Shown in pieces: positions 8,641 to 16,829 of a stretch of DNA of 64,000 nucleotides. The number at the start of each line of letters is the position of its first letter. Within the stretch, counting starts at the first letter, position 1. The DNA is from Streptomyces syringium. Its GTDB lineage: Bacteria; Actinomycetota; Actinomycetes; Streptomycetales; Streptomycetaceae. Below the pieces are notes generated by a model. That model saw only the letters and a program-made list of their open reading frames with translations, was not told the origin of the DNA and made no database searches. The DNA is taken from the NCBI RefSeq assembly GCF_017876625.1, contig NZ_JAGIOH010000001.1, positions 6,717,501 through 6,781,500 of the forward strand, given 5' to 3'. Both the position numbers and the translations under genes were made by a program.

Positions 8641-11570
8641 CGTCCGGTCCCCCTCAGTTCGACGAGATCCGCCAGCTCGGCGTCGGTGAGTTCCGTCAGT
8701 GCCGCCTCCCCGGAGTGCAGCACCGCGTCCGCGAGAGCCTGCTTGCGGGTGAGCATCTGGGCGATCCGGTCCTCGATCGTCCCCTCGGCGATGAGCCGGT
8801 GCACCTGCACGGGCTGGGTCTGGCCGATGCGGTAGGCACGGTCGGTGGCCTGGGCCTCGACGGCCGGGTTCCACCAGCGGTCGAAGTGCACGACATGCCC
8901 GGCACGAGTGAGGTTCAGTCCCGTACCCGCCGCCTTCAACGACAGCAGGAAGACCGGGACCTCACCGTCCTGGAAGCGGCGGACCATCTCCTCGCGCCGC
9001 GGCACGGGCGTGCCCCCGTGCAAGAACTGCGTCGGCACGCCACGCGCGGCCAGATGCTGTTCCAGGAGCCGCGCCATCTGCACGTACTGAGTGAACACGA
9101 GCACGCTCGCTTCCTCGGCGAGAATCGTGTCCAGCAGTTCGTCGAGCAGTTCCACCTTGCCGGACCGGCCCGCGATCCTCGGGCCGCCCTCCTTGAGGTC
9201 GTGCTCCTTCAAGAACTGCGCCGGATGGTTGCAGATCTGTTTGAGCCCCGTGAGGAGCTTCACGATCAGCCCGCGCCGCTCGAAGCCCTCCGCGCCCTCG
9301 ACCTCGGCGAGGATCTCCCGCACCACGGCCTCGTACAGCGCCGCCTGCTCCTTGGTGAGCGTGACCGCGTGATCCGTCTCGGTCTTGGGCGGAAGTTCGG
9401 GTGCGATGCCCGGGTCGGACTTGCGGCGGCGCAACAGGAACGGGCGGACGATCGCCGCGAGGCGTTCGGCGGCCGCGGGATCGGCACCGTCCTCGACCGA
9501 CCGCGCGTAGCGCCTGCGGAATCTGCCCAGCGAGCCGAGGAGCCCTGGCGTCGTCCAGTCGAGGATCGCCCACAGCTCGGACAGGTTGTTCTCGACCGGG
9601 GTGCCCGAGAGGGCGACCCGGGCCTTCGCACCGATGGTGCGCAGCTGCTTGGCCGTCGCGGAGTACGGGTTCTTGACGTGCTGTGCCTCGTCGGTGACGA
9701 CCAGCCCCCAGTCGGCCTCCGCCAGGCGCGAGGCGTCCAGCCGCATCGTGCCGTAGGTGGTGAGGACGAACTCCCCGTCGGCCAGGGCGTCCAGGCTCCG
9801 TGACGAGCCGTGGAAGCGGCGCACGGGCGTCCCGGGCGCGAATTTCTCGATCTCCCGCTGCCAGTTGCCCATCAGGGACGTCGGGCAGATCACCAGGGTC
9901 GGACCGGCCGTGCCGGGCAGGGCCTGGCGGTGCAGATGGAGGGCGATCAGGGTGATGGTCTTGCCGAGTCCCATGTCGTCGGCGAGACAGCCGCCCAGGC
10001 CGAGCGAGGTCATCCGGTTCAGCCAGTCGAGACCGCGCAGTTGGTAGTCGCGCAGCGTGGCGGCGAGAGCGGCGGGCTGGCCGACGGGCTCACCGGAGGA
10101 CTCGGGGTCGGCGATGCGGTCGCGCAGGGCCGCGAGCCAGCCGGTGGCCTGTACGTCGACCGTCTCCCCGGCGTCCTCGTCGCCACGCTCCTCGGCGTGG
10201 GCACGGCCGGTGAGGGCGGCACCCAGCGCCTCGACGGGCGTGACCTTGCGGTCCTGCCGCTCCCGCGCGCGGCGCACCGCCTCCGGATCGACGAGCACCC
10301 ACTGGTCCCGCAGGCGCACGGCCGGGCGGCTCGCCTCGGCCAGCCGGTCCAGTTCCTCCTTGGTCAGCTCCAGGTCGCCGACGGCGAACCGCCAGCTGAA
10401 GGTGAGCAGCGCGTCCGCCGAGAGCAGGGACGGCATGCCGGACCGCTCGGCGTCCTGGGTGCCGCCGTCGTCGGGCGGCCCGACGACGGCACGCGCGGTG
10501 AGCTTACGGGCCAGCTCCTTCGGCCAGTGGACCTCGACCCCGGCGGCGTCCAGAGCCGTCGACGCCGCGCCCAGCAGCTCGCCCATCTCCTCGTCCGCGA
10601 GGTCGATGGCGTCGGGTGCCGCCGCCGAGAGCAGCGGGGTGAGTGCGGGCCAGGCGTGCGCGGCGCGGCGGAGCGCGAGCAGGGCGTTCATGCGCGCTCC
10701 CCGCCCGAGCGAGGCGGCCACAGGAGAGTCGCCCGCCCAGACCTCGGCCGCGTCCGCGACCAGCGCCGGGTCGCTGAGGCTGTGCAGCTGGAGGACGGCA
10801 CGGAAACGCGGACGGGCGTCCTGATCGGTCTCTCCGTCCTCAGGCGCGGTCTCCGTCAGGCCCAGCACCTCGACGCGCAGGGAGAGCCGCACGCCCGCGT
10901 CGTGCCCGGCGGCGACCTCGTCGGCCCAGGCGCGCTGTTCGGGCAGCCGGCACGGCTCGGGGGCGGCGAAGGCGGGGCCACCCGTGGCCGCCGCGGCGGC
11001 GGGGGAGCGCGGCAGCCCGTCGGCCACGGCGTCCAGGAAGGCACGCACGAGCCGCTCGGGATCGGGCAGCAGCAGCGGGTCGCTGTCCGGCAGGGGCACG
11101 GCGTGCGCGGCCGGCGGCATCGCGGCGGCCAACTCCCGTACCCGGTCCAGGTCGCCCTGGGTGAGCGGACCGACGCGCCAGGCGTCGTGATCGGTCGAGG
11201 TCAGCCCCGGCAGCAGTCGGCCGCGGGCGGCAAGCTGCAGTGCGAGCAACGCCGCGGCACCCCAGAACGCGGCCGACTCCTCGCCCCGCGCAGCGCGGGC
11301 GCGGGTGAGGGCCGGCAGCGCCTCGCCCACGGGCAGCGTGGTGGCGCGTACGGTCGTGGTGGCGACGGACGCGCCGTCCGCGACGGCGATCGTCAGCTCC
11401 TCCACGACGCCCGAGGCGGCGAGGGGTTCGCCGTCCTGCTCGTCCGGCTGCCAGAAGGCGACGCGTCCGGTCCGGTGCGGGTCCTGGGGGAGGAAGACCG
11501 CCGAACAACGAGCCAGCCGGGCGATCTCGGTGGGGGTTGCGGCAGGGGGTGGTGTCACAGGGATGCGCAT
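8637..11570 (-). CDS. SNF2-family DEAD/DEAH-box helicase
   Basis: 977 residues. The C-terminal half is an SNF2 ATPase: ADDMGLGKTITL (motif I) near residue 570, DEAQHVKN (motif II), SGTPVENNLSELW (motif III), and a helicase C-lobe with VFTQYVQMARLL and YRIGQTQPVQVHR (motif VI). The N-terminal half is an SNF2-associated region without a catalytic motif that I recognise. It is expected to be a double-stranded-DNA translocase. It forms an operon with the SWIM protein through a 4-bp overlap. The start is uncertain: GAGGA abuts ATG 11570, while a GTG four codons in (11558) has more normal spacing. There is no nuclease, methylase or phage-defence partner nearby, so I treat it as housekeeping. Confidence 0.9.
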   Translation of the reverse strand: MRIPVTPPPAATPTEIARLARCSAVFLPQDPHRTGRVAFWQPDEQDGEPLAASGVVEELTIAVADGASVATTTVRATTLPVGEALPALTRARAARGEESAAFWGAAALLALQLAARGRLLPGLTSTDHDAWRVGPLTQGDLDRVRELAAAMPPAAHAVPLPDSDPLLLPDPERLVRAFLDAVADGLPRSPAAAAATGGPAFAAPEPCRLPEQRAWADEVAAGHDAGVRLSLRVEVLGLTETAPEDGETDQDARPRFRAVLQLHSLSDPALVADAAEVWAGDSPVAASLGRGARMNALLALRRAAHAWPALTPLLSAAAPDAIDLADEEMGELLGAASTALDAAGVEVHWPKELARKLTARAVVGPPDDGGTQDAERSGMPSLLSADALLTFSWRFAVGDLELTKEELDRLAEASRPAVRLRDQWVLVDPEAVRRARERQDRKVTPVEALGAALTGRAHAEERGDEDAGETVDVQATGWLAALRDRIADPESSGEPVGQPAALAATLRDYQLRGLDWLNRMTSLGLGGCLADDMGLGKTITLIALHLHRQALPGTAGPTLVICPTSLMGNWQREIEKFAPGTPVRRFHGSSRSLDALADGEFVLTTYGTMRLDASRLAEADWGLVVTDEAQHVKNPYSATAKQLRTIGAKARVALSGTPVENNLSELWAILDWTTPGLLGSLGRFRRRYARSVEDGADPAAAERLAAIVRPFLLRRRKSDPGIAPELPPKTETDHAVTLTKEQAALYEAVVREILAEVEGAEGFERRGLIVKLLTGLKQICNHPAQFLKEHDLKEGGPRIAGRSGKVELLDELLDTILAEEASVLVFTQYVQMARLLEQHLAARGVPTQFLHGGTPVPRREEMVRRFQDGEVPVFLLSLKAAGTGLNLTRAGHVVHFDRWWNPAVEAQATDRAYRIGQTQPVQVHRLIAEGTIEDRIAQMLTRKQALADAVLHSGEAALTELTDAELADLVELRGTGR

Positions 11571-11679
11571 TCCTCAAATTTGACTAGTGGGCTCCGGAGC
11601 GCCCGAGGGTACAGGACCCGAACCGGCGATGAGGGCCTCCGGCTTGTGATGCGCGTCATGCCGTCGGCCGGGGTGCACT

Positions 11680-11706
11680 CAACCCCCCTGTGCTGTTCGG
11701 GGGTTG
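11680..11706. other. Inverted repeat upstream of the desaturase gene
   Basis: CAACCCCC and GGGGGTTG form a perfect 8-bp stem with an 11-nt loop, about 150 nt upstream of the desaturase start in a 284-nt divergent intergenic region. It could be a 5' leader structure or an operator. Nothing else stands out between 11571 and 11854. Confidence 0.4.
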
Positions 11707-11854
11707 TCCCCCGGCCGGCCAGGGTGGTGACTCCATGGCCCTTCGGGGCCTGGGATCCGTACGTTTCGTGAGGTCGGTCATCAATCCCGTGGCCCGTCCG
11801 CCACCGGCCGCCCGTCCGCCCGTCGGCCGTCCGTCGAAACCCTCCGGAGACCTC

Positions 11855-12886
11855 ATGCCCCAGGCCAGTGCCCTGCTCACGGAACCCGCGACGGGCAGCG
11901 ATTTCGCCCCGCTCCTGCGCCGGATCCGCGCCGAGGGACTCCTCGAAAGACGGCGCGGCTGGTACGCGTTGACCATCGCCGTCAACGCGCTGACCCTGGC
12001 CGCCACGGGCGCCGGGATCATGCTCACGGGCGACTCGTGGTGGACGCTGTTCCTGGCCCTGCCCCTGGCGGTCTTCGGCGCCCGGACCGCCTTCGTGGGG
12101 CACGACAGCGGCCACTCCCAGATAGCGGGCACCCGGCGGACCCACCGCGTTCTCGGCCTCATCCATTCCGACCTGCTGCTCGGCATGAGTTACGCCTGGT
12201 GGAACGACAAACACCATCGCCACCACGCCAACCCCAACCACATCGACAAGGACCCGGACGTCGGTGTCGGCGCACTGGTCTGGACCCGGCGACAGGCCGC
12301 GCAGCGAGAAGGCTTCGCCCGCTGGCTCACCCGTCACCAGGCCCGGCTCTTCTTTCCGATGCTGCTTCTCGAAGGCCTCAACCTCAAGGTTTCAAGTGTG
12401 CGGGACCTCAAACGGCAGGAGGCCGGAGAGCGGCGGGTCGAGGCGACGCTGCTCACCTTGCATCTGGTGGGCTACGTGACCCTGCTGCTGTCCTCCATGT
12501 CCCTCGGCAAGGCCCTCGTCTTCGCGCTCCTCCACCATGCCCTTTTCGGGCTCCACCTCGGCATGGTCTTCGCGCCCAATCACAAGGGCATGGAGATGCC
12601 GGACCCGCACGGAGAGCGGTGGGGGCACCTGCGCCGTCAGGTCCTCACCTCACGCAATGTGCGCGGCGGCCCCCTGACCGACTGGTTCCTGGGCGGGTTG
12701 AACTACCAGATCGAGCACCATCTCTTCCCGAACATGCCGCGCCCCCACCTCCGGCGCGCCCAGCCGATCGTCCGCGCGTACTGCCGAGCGGCCGGTCTGT
12801 CGTACGCGGAAACCGGGCTCGTCGACTCCTACCGACAGGCGCTCGGCCACATGCACGACGTCGGTGCTCCGCTACGGGCCGGGTGA
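11855..12886 (+). CDS. Membrane fatty acid desaturase
   Basis: 343 residues with the three histidine boxes of acyl-lipid/acyl-CoA desaturases: HDSGH near residue 89, HHRHH near residue 123 and QIEHH near residue 289, all binding the diiron centre. Hydrophobic segments around residues 40-80 and 190-240 fit a four-helix membrane protein. The enzyme introduces a cis double bond into membrane acyl chains, usually for fluidity at low temperature. CCGGAG seven bases before ATG 11855 supports this start; upstream in-frame codons give an unlikely low-complexity extension. It needs ferredoxin or a flavin reductase as electron donor, and none is adjacent. Confidence 0.88.
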   Translation: MPQASALLTEPATGSDFAPLLRRIRAEGLLERRRGWYALTIAVNALTLAATGAGIMLTGDSWWTLFLALPLAVFGARTAFVGHDSGHSQIAGTRRTHRVLGLIHSDLLLGMSYAWWNDKHHRHHANPNHIDKDPDVGVGALVWTRRQAAQREGFARWLTRHQARLFFPMLLLEGLNLKVSSVRDLKRQEAGERRVEATLLTLHLVGYVTLLLSSMSLGKALVFALLHHALFGLHLGMVFAPNHKGMEMPDPHGERWGHLRRQVLTSRNVRGGPLTDWFLGGLNYQIEHHLFPNMPRPHLRRAQPIVRAYCRAAGLSYAETGLVDSYRQALGHMHDVGAPLRAG

Positions 12887-12931
12887 AACAACGCCGAGAG
12901 CGGAACGACAGGCGGGGGAGCGAGCCCGGAC

Positions 12932-13228
12932 TCAGGCGGCAGGCAACCCGAGAAGGGACCGGGCCACGGTGCGTGGTGACTCATCGTGTTCACGGGCGAG
13001 CGCGATGACAGCTCGGCAGGCCAGTTCGTTCACCCCGAAGCTGAGAGCCTCCGGCGAAACCCAGCGAGCCGCCTCCGCACTCCCGTCGAGATCGTTCTCG
13101 GCACACGCGGCCACATAAGTGGCCGCCGCCTCGAAGAGATTGCGCTGCCGATTCGCCGGCGGCGGCACAGGGGACGGCCGGCGGGCTTCTTCGAGGCGCT
13201 TGCGGAATTTATGGAACACGCGGATCAC
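12932..13228 (-). CDS. Small hypothetical protein, 98 residues
   Basis: Begins at GTG 13228 with a basic stretch (RVFHKFRKRLEEARRPS), then a helical region with NLFEAAATYVAACAENDLDG and a C-terminal ARSLLGLPAA. There is no transmembrane helix or signal peptide. I recognise no family. It is convergent with the desaturase gene and has normal coding bias. The ribosome-binding site is weak, so the start is tentative. Confidence 0.55.
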   Translation of the reverse strand: MIRVFHKFRKRLEEARRPSPVPPPANRQRNLFEAAATYVAACAENDLDGSAEAARWVSPEALSFGVNELACRAVIALAREHDESPRTVARSLLGLPAA

Positions 13229-13360
13229 CTGCCCCGTGAGCGGCTAGTCCTGCGTCGTTCAAGTGTTCCCGCCCGAAGTGGAGTTGAACCTACGGCGATT
13301 GCGCGGGAGAGCGCCCGGCGAAGCCGCCGGAACCGCGATCCGTGGCATCCGCCGGAGTGC

Positions 13361-13981
13361 TCATGGCCGATTCGGGCCCGGTCGGCCCCGGCGGACGGCG
13401 AGTGCGAGGAAACGGGTGTCCTCATCCGTGTAGGAGACGAGGTCCCAGCCGCCGTCGGCCAGCAAGGGGCGCAGCCGGGGCTCGGCGCGCTGGTCCTCCG
13501 GCGTCAGCGTGCGGCCCTGGCGGGCCGCGAGCGCGGCACGGCCGATGGGATGGAAGAGCGCGAGCCGGCCGCCCGGCCGTACGACCCTGGCCAACTCCCG
13601 AAGGCCGGCCGTGGCATCGGCGAGATGAGCGATGAGCCCGGCCGCGAAGACCGCGTCGACCGAACCGTCGCGCAGAGGCAGCCGGCCGACATCCGCGACC
13701 ATCAGCAGGCCGTGGTGATGCCGGCCGGCCCGGACGGCCGCGTTCAGCATCGCGGGGGTGAGGTCCGCGCCCAGCACCGCTCCACGCGGGCCGACGGCCG
13801 AACGCAGCGCCGGCAGCGCCCGCCCCGTGCCGCACCCGGCGTCCAGCACCGTGTCGCCGTCGCGCGGGCCGAGGTCGGCGACGGCCGCGTCGTACGCGGG
13901 ACCGTCCCCGGGGAACTTGGCGTCCCAGCCATCGGCACGCGCTGTGAAGAATTCCCTCACCCGGGCCGGGTCGTTGCTCAC
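13361..13981 (-). CDS. Class I SAM-dependent methyltransferase
   Basis: 206 residues with a Rossmann methyltransferase core: VLDAGCGTGRALPALR (motif I, residues about 44-59), GADLTPAMLNAA, VADVGRLPLRDGSVDAVFAA (motif III/IV region) and LARVVRPGGRLAL. This is the UbiE/ubiquinone-type small-molecule methyltransferase pattern. GAAGGAG lies seven bases before GTG 13981. The acceptor substrate cannot be inferred. The gene stands alone, next to the broken PPOX gene and without pathway neighbours. Confidence 0.82.
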   Translation of the reverse strand: MSNDPARVREFFTARADGWDAKFPGDGPAYDAAVADLGPRDGDTVLDAGCGTGRALPALRSAVGPRGAVLGADLTPAMLNAAVRAGRHHHGLLMVADVGRLPLRDGSVDAVFAAGLIAHLADATAGLRELARVVRPGGRLALFHPIGRAALAARQGRTLTPEDQRAEPRLRPLLADGGWDLVSYTDEDTRFLALAVRRGRPGPNRP

Positions 13982-14047
13982 GCGATGACTCCTTCACTGC
14001 TGCGATCGACCGCTCGGCGCGCGGAGGACACGCACCGAGAGCGCCGG

Positions 14048-14317
14048 TTACTCGGCGACACCGGCCCGAGCCACTACTTTGTCGACGCGGACGCGAACCA
14101 GCAACTCCATGCAGAGCGCCACGCGGCCGTCCCGGGCGGGATTACGGCCCTTGACCGTGTTCTCTCCGGTATTGAAGATGAGATCGTCCCGGTCCAGCAG
14201 GAACCAAATGGGTGCGATGTGCGGACTGCCGTCGGCGCGCACCGTGGAGAGTTTTCCGGCGCGGGTGCCTTCGGAAAGGAAGGCCTGCCGCTGTTCCTTG
14301 CTCATTTTCCGTGCCAT
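14048..14317 (-). pseudogene. PPOX-class F420-dependent oxidoreductase with an internal in-frame deletion
   Basis: Only 89 codons. The N-terminus (MARKMSKEQRQAFLSEGTRA, KLSTVRADGSPHIAPIWFLL, NTGENTVKGR) is a normal split-barrel F420-binding PPOX protein, and the C-terminal LLVRVRVDKVVARAGVAE is the normal family end. In related proteins about 50 residues containing the middle strands lie between the ALC motif and LLVRV. Here ALCMELLVRV joins them directly near position 14108, still in frame. The half-barrel cannot form the usual dimeric cofactor site, so I call it a decayed or internally deleted gene; a short stable remnant is possible. The family comparison is from memory. Confidence 0.7.
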
Positions 14318-14445
14318 GTCCTCATCTTGTGCCAACTGGCCAACAGGCACGTGCCGACGGGCCGGGCGGGTTGCCGACGGGGCGTAGGTGAGCAAGGCTG
14401 GCACGGCAGTTACGGGGAAAACACGGAACGGGGAGGCGGGGCATT

Positions 14446-14868
14446 ATGGCAATGGCCAAGGGACTCGACTGGCTGCTGGACGACCTGACCAAGCGGGTGG
14501 AGCAAATACGTCATGCGCTGGTGCTGTCCAACGACGGGCTGGTGACGGGTGCGAGCGCCGACCTCGAGCGAGAGGACGCCGAGCACTTGGCGGCGGTCGC
14601 GTCGGGGCTGCACAGTCTGGCGAAAGGGACCGGCCGCCACTTCCGGGCGGGCAAGGTCCGTCAGACGATGGTCGAGTTCGATGAAGGTGTGCTGTTCGTG
14701 ACGGCCGCAGGCGACGGGAGTTGTCTGTGCGTCCTCGGTGACGCCGATGCCGACATCGGCCAAGTCGCCTATGAGATGACGCTGCTCGTCAATCGTGTCG
14801 GTGAGCACCTGAGCGTCGCGTCGCGGCAGCAGGACGGCCGGGGCGAGGCCGCCGGCCGCACTCGCTGA
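14446..14868 (+). CDS. Roadblock/LC7 domain protein
   Basis: 140 residues, a single Roadblock/LC7 domain. It opens with LDWLLDDLTKRVEQIRHALV, followed by LSNDGLVTGAS, AEHLAAVASGLHSLA and a C-terminal MTLLVNRVGEHL. This family binds small Ras-like GTPases and is the CvnB-type component of Streptomyces conservons. The usual conservon partners (sensor kinase CvnA, DUF742 CvnC, GTPase CvnD) are absent on both sides, so this is an orphan copy. GGGGAGG lies just before ATG 14446. It probably modulates a GTPase encoded elsewhere. Confidence 0.85.
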   Translation: MAMAKGLDWLLDDLTKRVEQIRHALVLSNDGLVTGASADLEREDAEHLAAVASGLHSLAKGTGRHFRAGKVRQTMVEFDEGVLFVTAAGDGSCLCVLGDADADIGQVAYEMTLLVNRVGEHLSVASRQQDGRGEAAGRTR

Positions 14869-14987
14869 CGTGCGGCGCCGACCCCGCCCCCAGCCCGGAA
14901 CGGAGTTATCCACAGGGTCGACGCGATGTCGCCACCCGCCACTATCGTCGTCACTGTCAGTGATGAACCGGTGGCGGGGAGGATGTC

Positions 14988-15881
14988 ATGGCGGTGCGAC
15001 AGTGCGAGATGCGGAGCGCGACCGAGGAAAGCGTCGCGTTCGGAAGGGCGGCACGGGAGCTGGAGCTCAAGCCGCGCGAGTTCGAGCTGGCGGTGCAGCT
15101 CGGGGCGGTACGGACGGTGGCGTCCGGTCCCGGTCGTCGACGGAGGGTCAGCCGGGCGGAGATCGAACACCATCGGAGCGCCGACGGATTCCCTGAAGGA
15201 CTGCGCTCACGGTTGTGGGTGGTCGGCACCGCCGAGGGCGCCGAACTGATGGGGATCAGCCCGGCCCGCTTCGGACGACTCGCCCGCGGCGGTTGTTTCG
15301 CACCCGTGCGCTTCTACGTCAACCGGTACCGAGCCGTCGTCTGGCACTACCTGGCCGCGGATCTCGTGGACTTCGCCGACCGTAATCCCGAGCTCCTGAC
15401 CGGCCGTACGCCTTCCCTCTTGCGCACGGCGCTGGAGGAGCGCGAGGACCGCCGCGGGCGATCCTGGCGCGCCCGCAGGATCGATCAGTTGCTGGCCCAG
15501 ACCGATGACCCATGGGAGCGGGCGGCGGTCACCGCGTCCGTGCTCACCCCCGAAGACCTGGCCGCCGGCGTGCCGGACGAGAACGAGCGGGCTTATGTGA
15601 CCGGGCTGCGGCCGACTCTCGTCCCCGCGCGGTCGGACGCGATGGCCGCCCACGAGGTGATCGAATCCGTGATCCTGGCGGAGGACCCGGATGAGATCGA
15701 GTGGCACCGGCACCGCTTGACCGCCGCGTTGGCACAGGCCCGCGCGGTGCGGCCCGCCCCCGCCCCGGACGTACGACCCGGTCCGGTGCCGTCACCCGCC
15801 GAGCCCGTGACGGGCACCGAAGCTGTGACCGAACCGGTCCGGCCACGAGGGCTGTGGGATTGGCTGCGGCGCCGCACATGA
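14988..15881 (+). CDS. DUF6397-like Streptomyces protein
   Basis: 297 residues. The N-terminal part resembles a winged-helix/MerR-like or excisionase-type DNA-binding segment (FGRAARELELKPREFELAVQ, then RRVSRAEIEHH). A second similar unit follows near residues 80-130 (GTAEGAELMGISPARFGRLA). The C-terminus is a proline-rich tail ending RPRGLWDWLRRRT. This matches my recollection of the DUF6397 family, which is restricted to Streptomyces and has no known role. GGAGG six bases before ATG 14988 fixes the start. A DNA-binding function is an inference from the tandem HTH-like pattern. Confidence 0.65.
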   Translation: MAVRQCEMRSATEESVAFGRAARELELKPREFELAVQLGAVRTVASGPGRRRRVSRAEIEHHRSADGFPEGLRSRLWVVGTAEGAELMGISPARFGRLARGGCFAPVRFYVNRYRAVVWHYLAADLVDFADRNPELLTGRTPSLLRTALEEREDRRGRSWRARRIDQLLAQTDDPWERAAVTASVLTPEDLAAGVPDENERAYVTGLRPTLVPARSDAMAAHEVIESVILAEDPDEIEWHRHRLTAALAQARAVRPAPAPDVRPGPVPSPAEPVTGTEAVTEPVRPRGLWDWLRRRT

Positions 15882-15916
15882 GGCGCTCCGCGCGCCCGCG
15901 GCGACCCGGCGGTGGC

Positions 15917-16780
15917 TCACGTGACCTTGCGGAACAACCCCTCCTGCATCACAGAAGTGACGAGTCTGCCCTCGCGGTCGAAGATCTGCCCCCGGGCCAG
16001 GCCCCTGGCGCCCGTCGCGATGGGCGACTCCTGCTGGTAGAGGAACCACTCATCGGCGCGGAACGGACGGTGGAACCACATGGCGTGGTCGAGTGACGCC
16101 ATATCGAAGCCACGTGGGCCCCACAGCGGCTCGACCGGGATGCGCACCGCGTCGAGCAGCGTCATGTCGCTGGCGTAGGTGACAGCGCAGGTATGGACCA
16201 GAGGGTCGTCGCCGAGCGGCCCCACCGTCCGCATCCACACGGCGCTGCGCGGCTGCGCTTCCGAGAACTCCCGCGTGGTCCAGCGCAGCCGGTCCACGTA
16301 CCGGATGTCGAAGGCCAGCCGCCGTTCCATGTGGCGCAGTGCGCTCGGCAGCTCCCCGAGATGCTCGCGGATCTCGTCCGCGAGCCGGGGCAGCTCCTCG
16401 GGACCGGGCACTTCCGGCATCGCCACCTGATGCTCGAAGCCCGGCTCGGGCTGATGGAAGGAGGCGGTGAGATTGAAGATCGTACGGCCCTGCTGGACGG
16501 CCACCACGCGCCGCGTGGTGAAGGAACGCCCGTCGCGCACCCGTTCCACCTGGTACACGATCGGCACGCCGGGCTGCCCCGGTCGCAGGAAGTACGCGTG
16601 GAGGGAGTGAACCGGGCGCTCACCGTCGGTGGTCCGGCCGGCCGCGACCAGCGCCTGCCCGGCCACCTGCCCGCCGAACACGCGTTGGAGCGACTCGTCC
16701 GGGCTCCGGCCGCGGAAGATGTTCAGGTCGATCTGCTCCAGATCGAGCAGATCGACCAGCCGGTCGGCGGGACTGGACAT
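15917..16780 (-). CDS. tesB: Acyl-CoA thioesterase II (TesB family)
   Basis: 287 residues with the double hot-dog fold of TesB: LEQIDLNIFRGRSP, then RVFGGQVAGQALVAAGRT near residue 33, HSLHAYFLRPG, and a C-terminal SLDHAMWFHRPFRADEW. The conserved DMTLLDA segment carries the catalytic Asp of the family. It hydrolyses medium- and long-chain acyl-CoA to free acid and CoA. AAGGAG seven bases before ATG 16780 supports this start over the in-frame ATG ten codons upstream. It lies downstream of the large helicase gene on the same strand's opposite flank, with no evident operon. Confidence 0.88.
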   Translation of the reverse strand: MSSPADRLVDLLDLEQIDLNIFRGRSPDESLQRVFGGQVAGQALVAAGRTTDGERPVHSLHAYFLRPGQPGVPIVYQVERVRDGRSFTTRRVVAVQQGRTIFNLTASFHQPEPGFEHQVAMPEVPGPEELPRLADEIREHLGELPSALRHMERRLAFDIRYVDRLRWTTREFSEAQPRSAVWMRTVGPLGDDPLVHTCAVTYASDMTLLDAVRIPVEPLWGPRGFDMASLDHAMWFHRPFRADEWFLYQQESPIATGARGLARGQIFDREGRLVTSVMQEGLFRKVT

Positions 16781-16829
16781 CGGTGCTCCTTCGCTTCCGG
16801 TGCGCGCCACACGGGCGGCGCCTCGGAGG

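Noticed and set aside
8637-11570. SNF2 helicase plus SWIM protein as a phage-defence system
   Set aside because: No nuclease, methyltransferase, phospholipase or other defence partner is linked, and the pair is widespread in actinobacteria as a stand-alone unit.
13230-13345. A possible tRNA suggested by a short TTGAACC-like string
   Set aside because: No acceptor stem, T-loop or anticodon arm can be folded from it.
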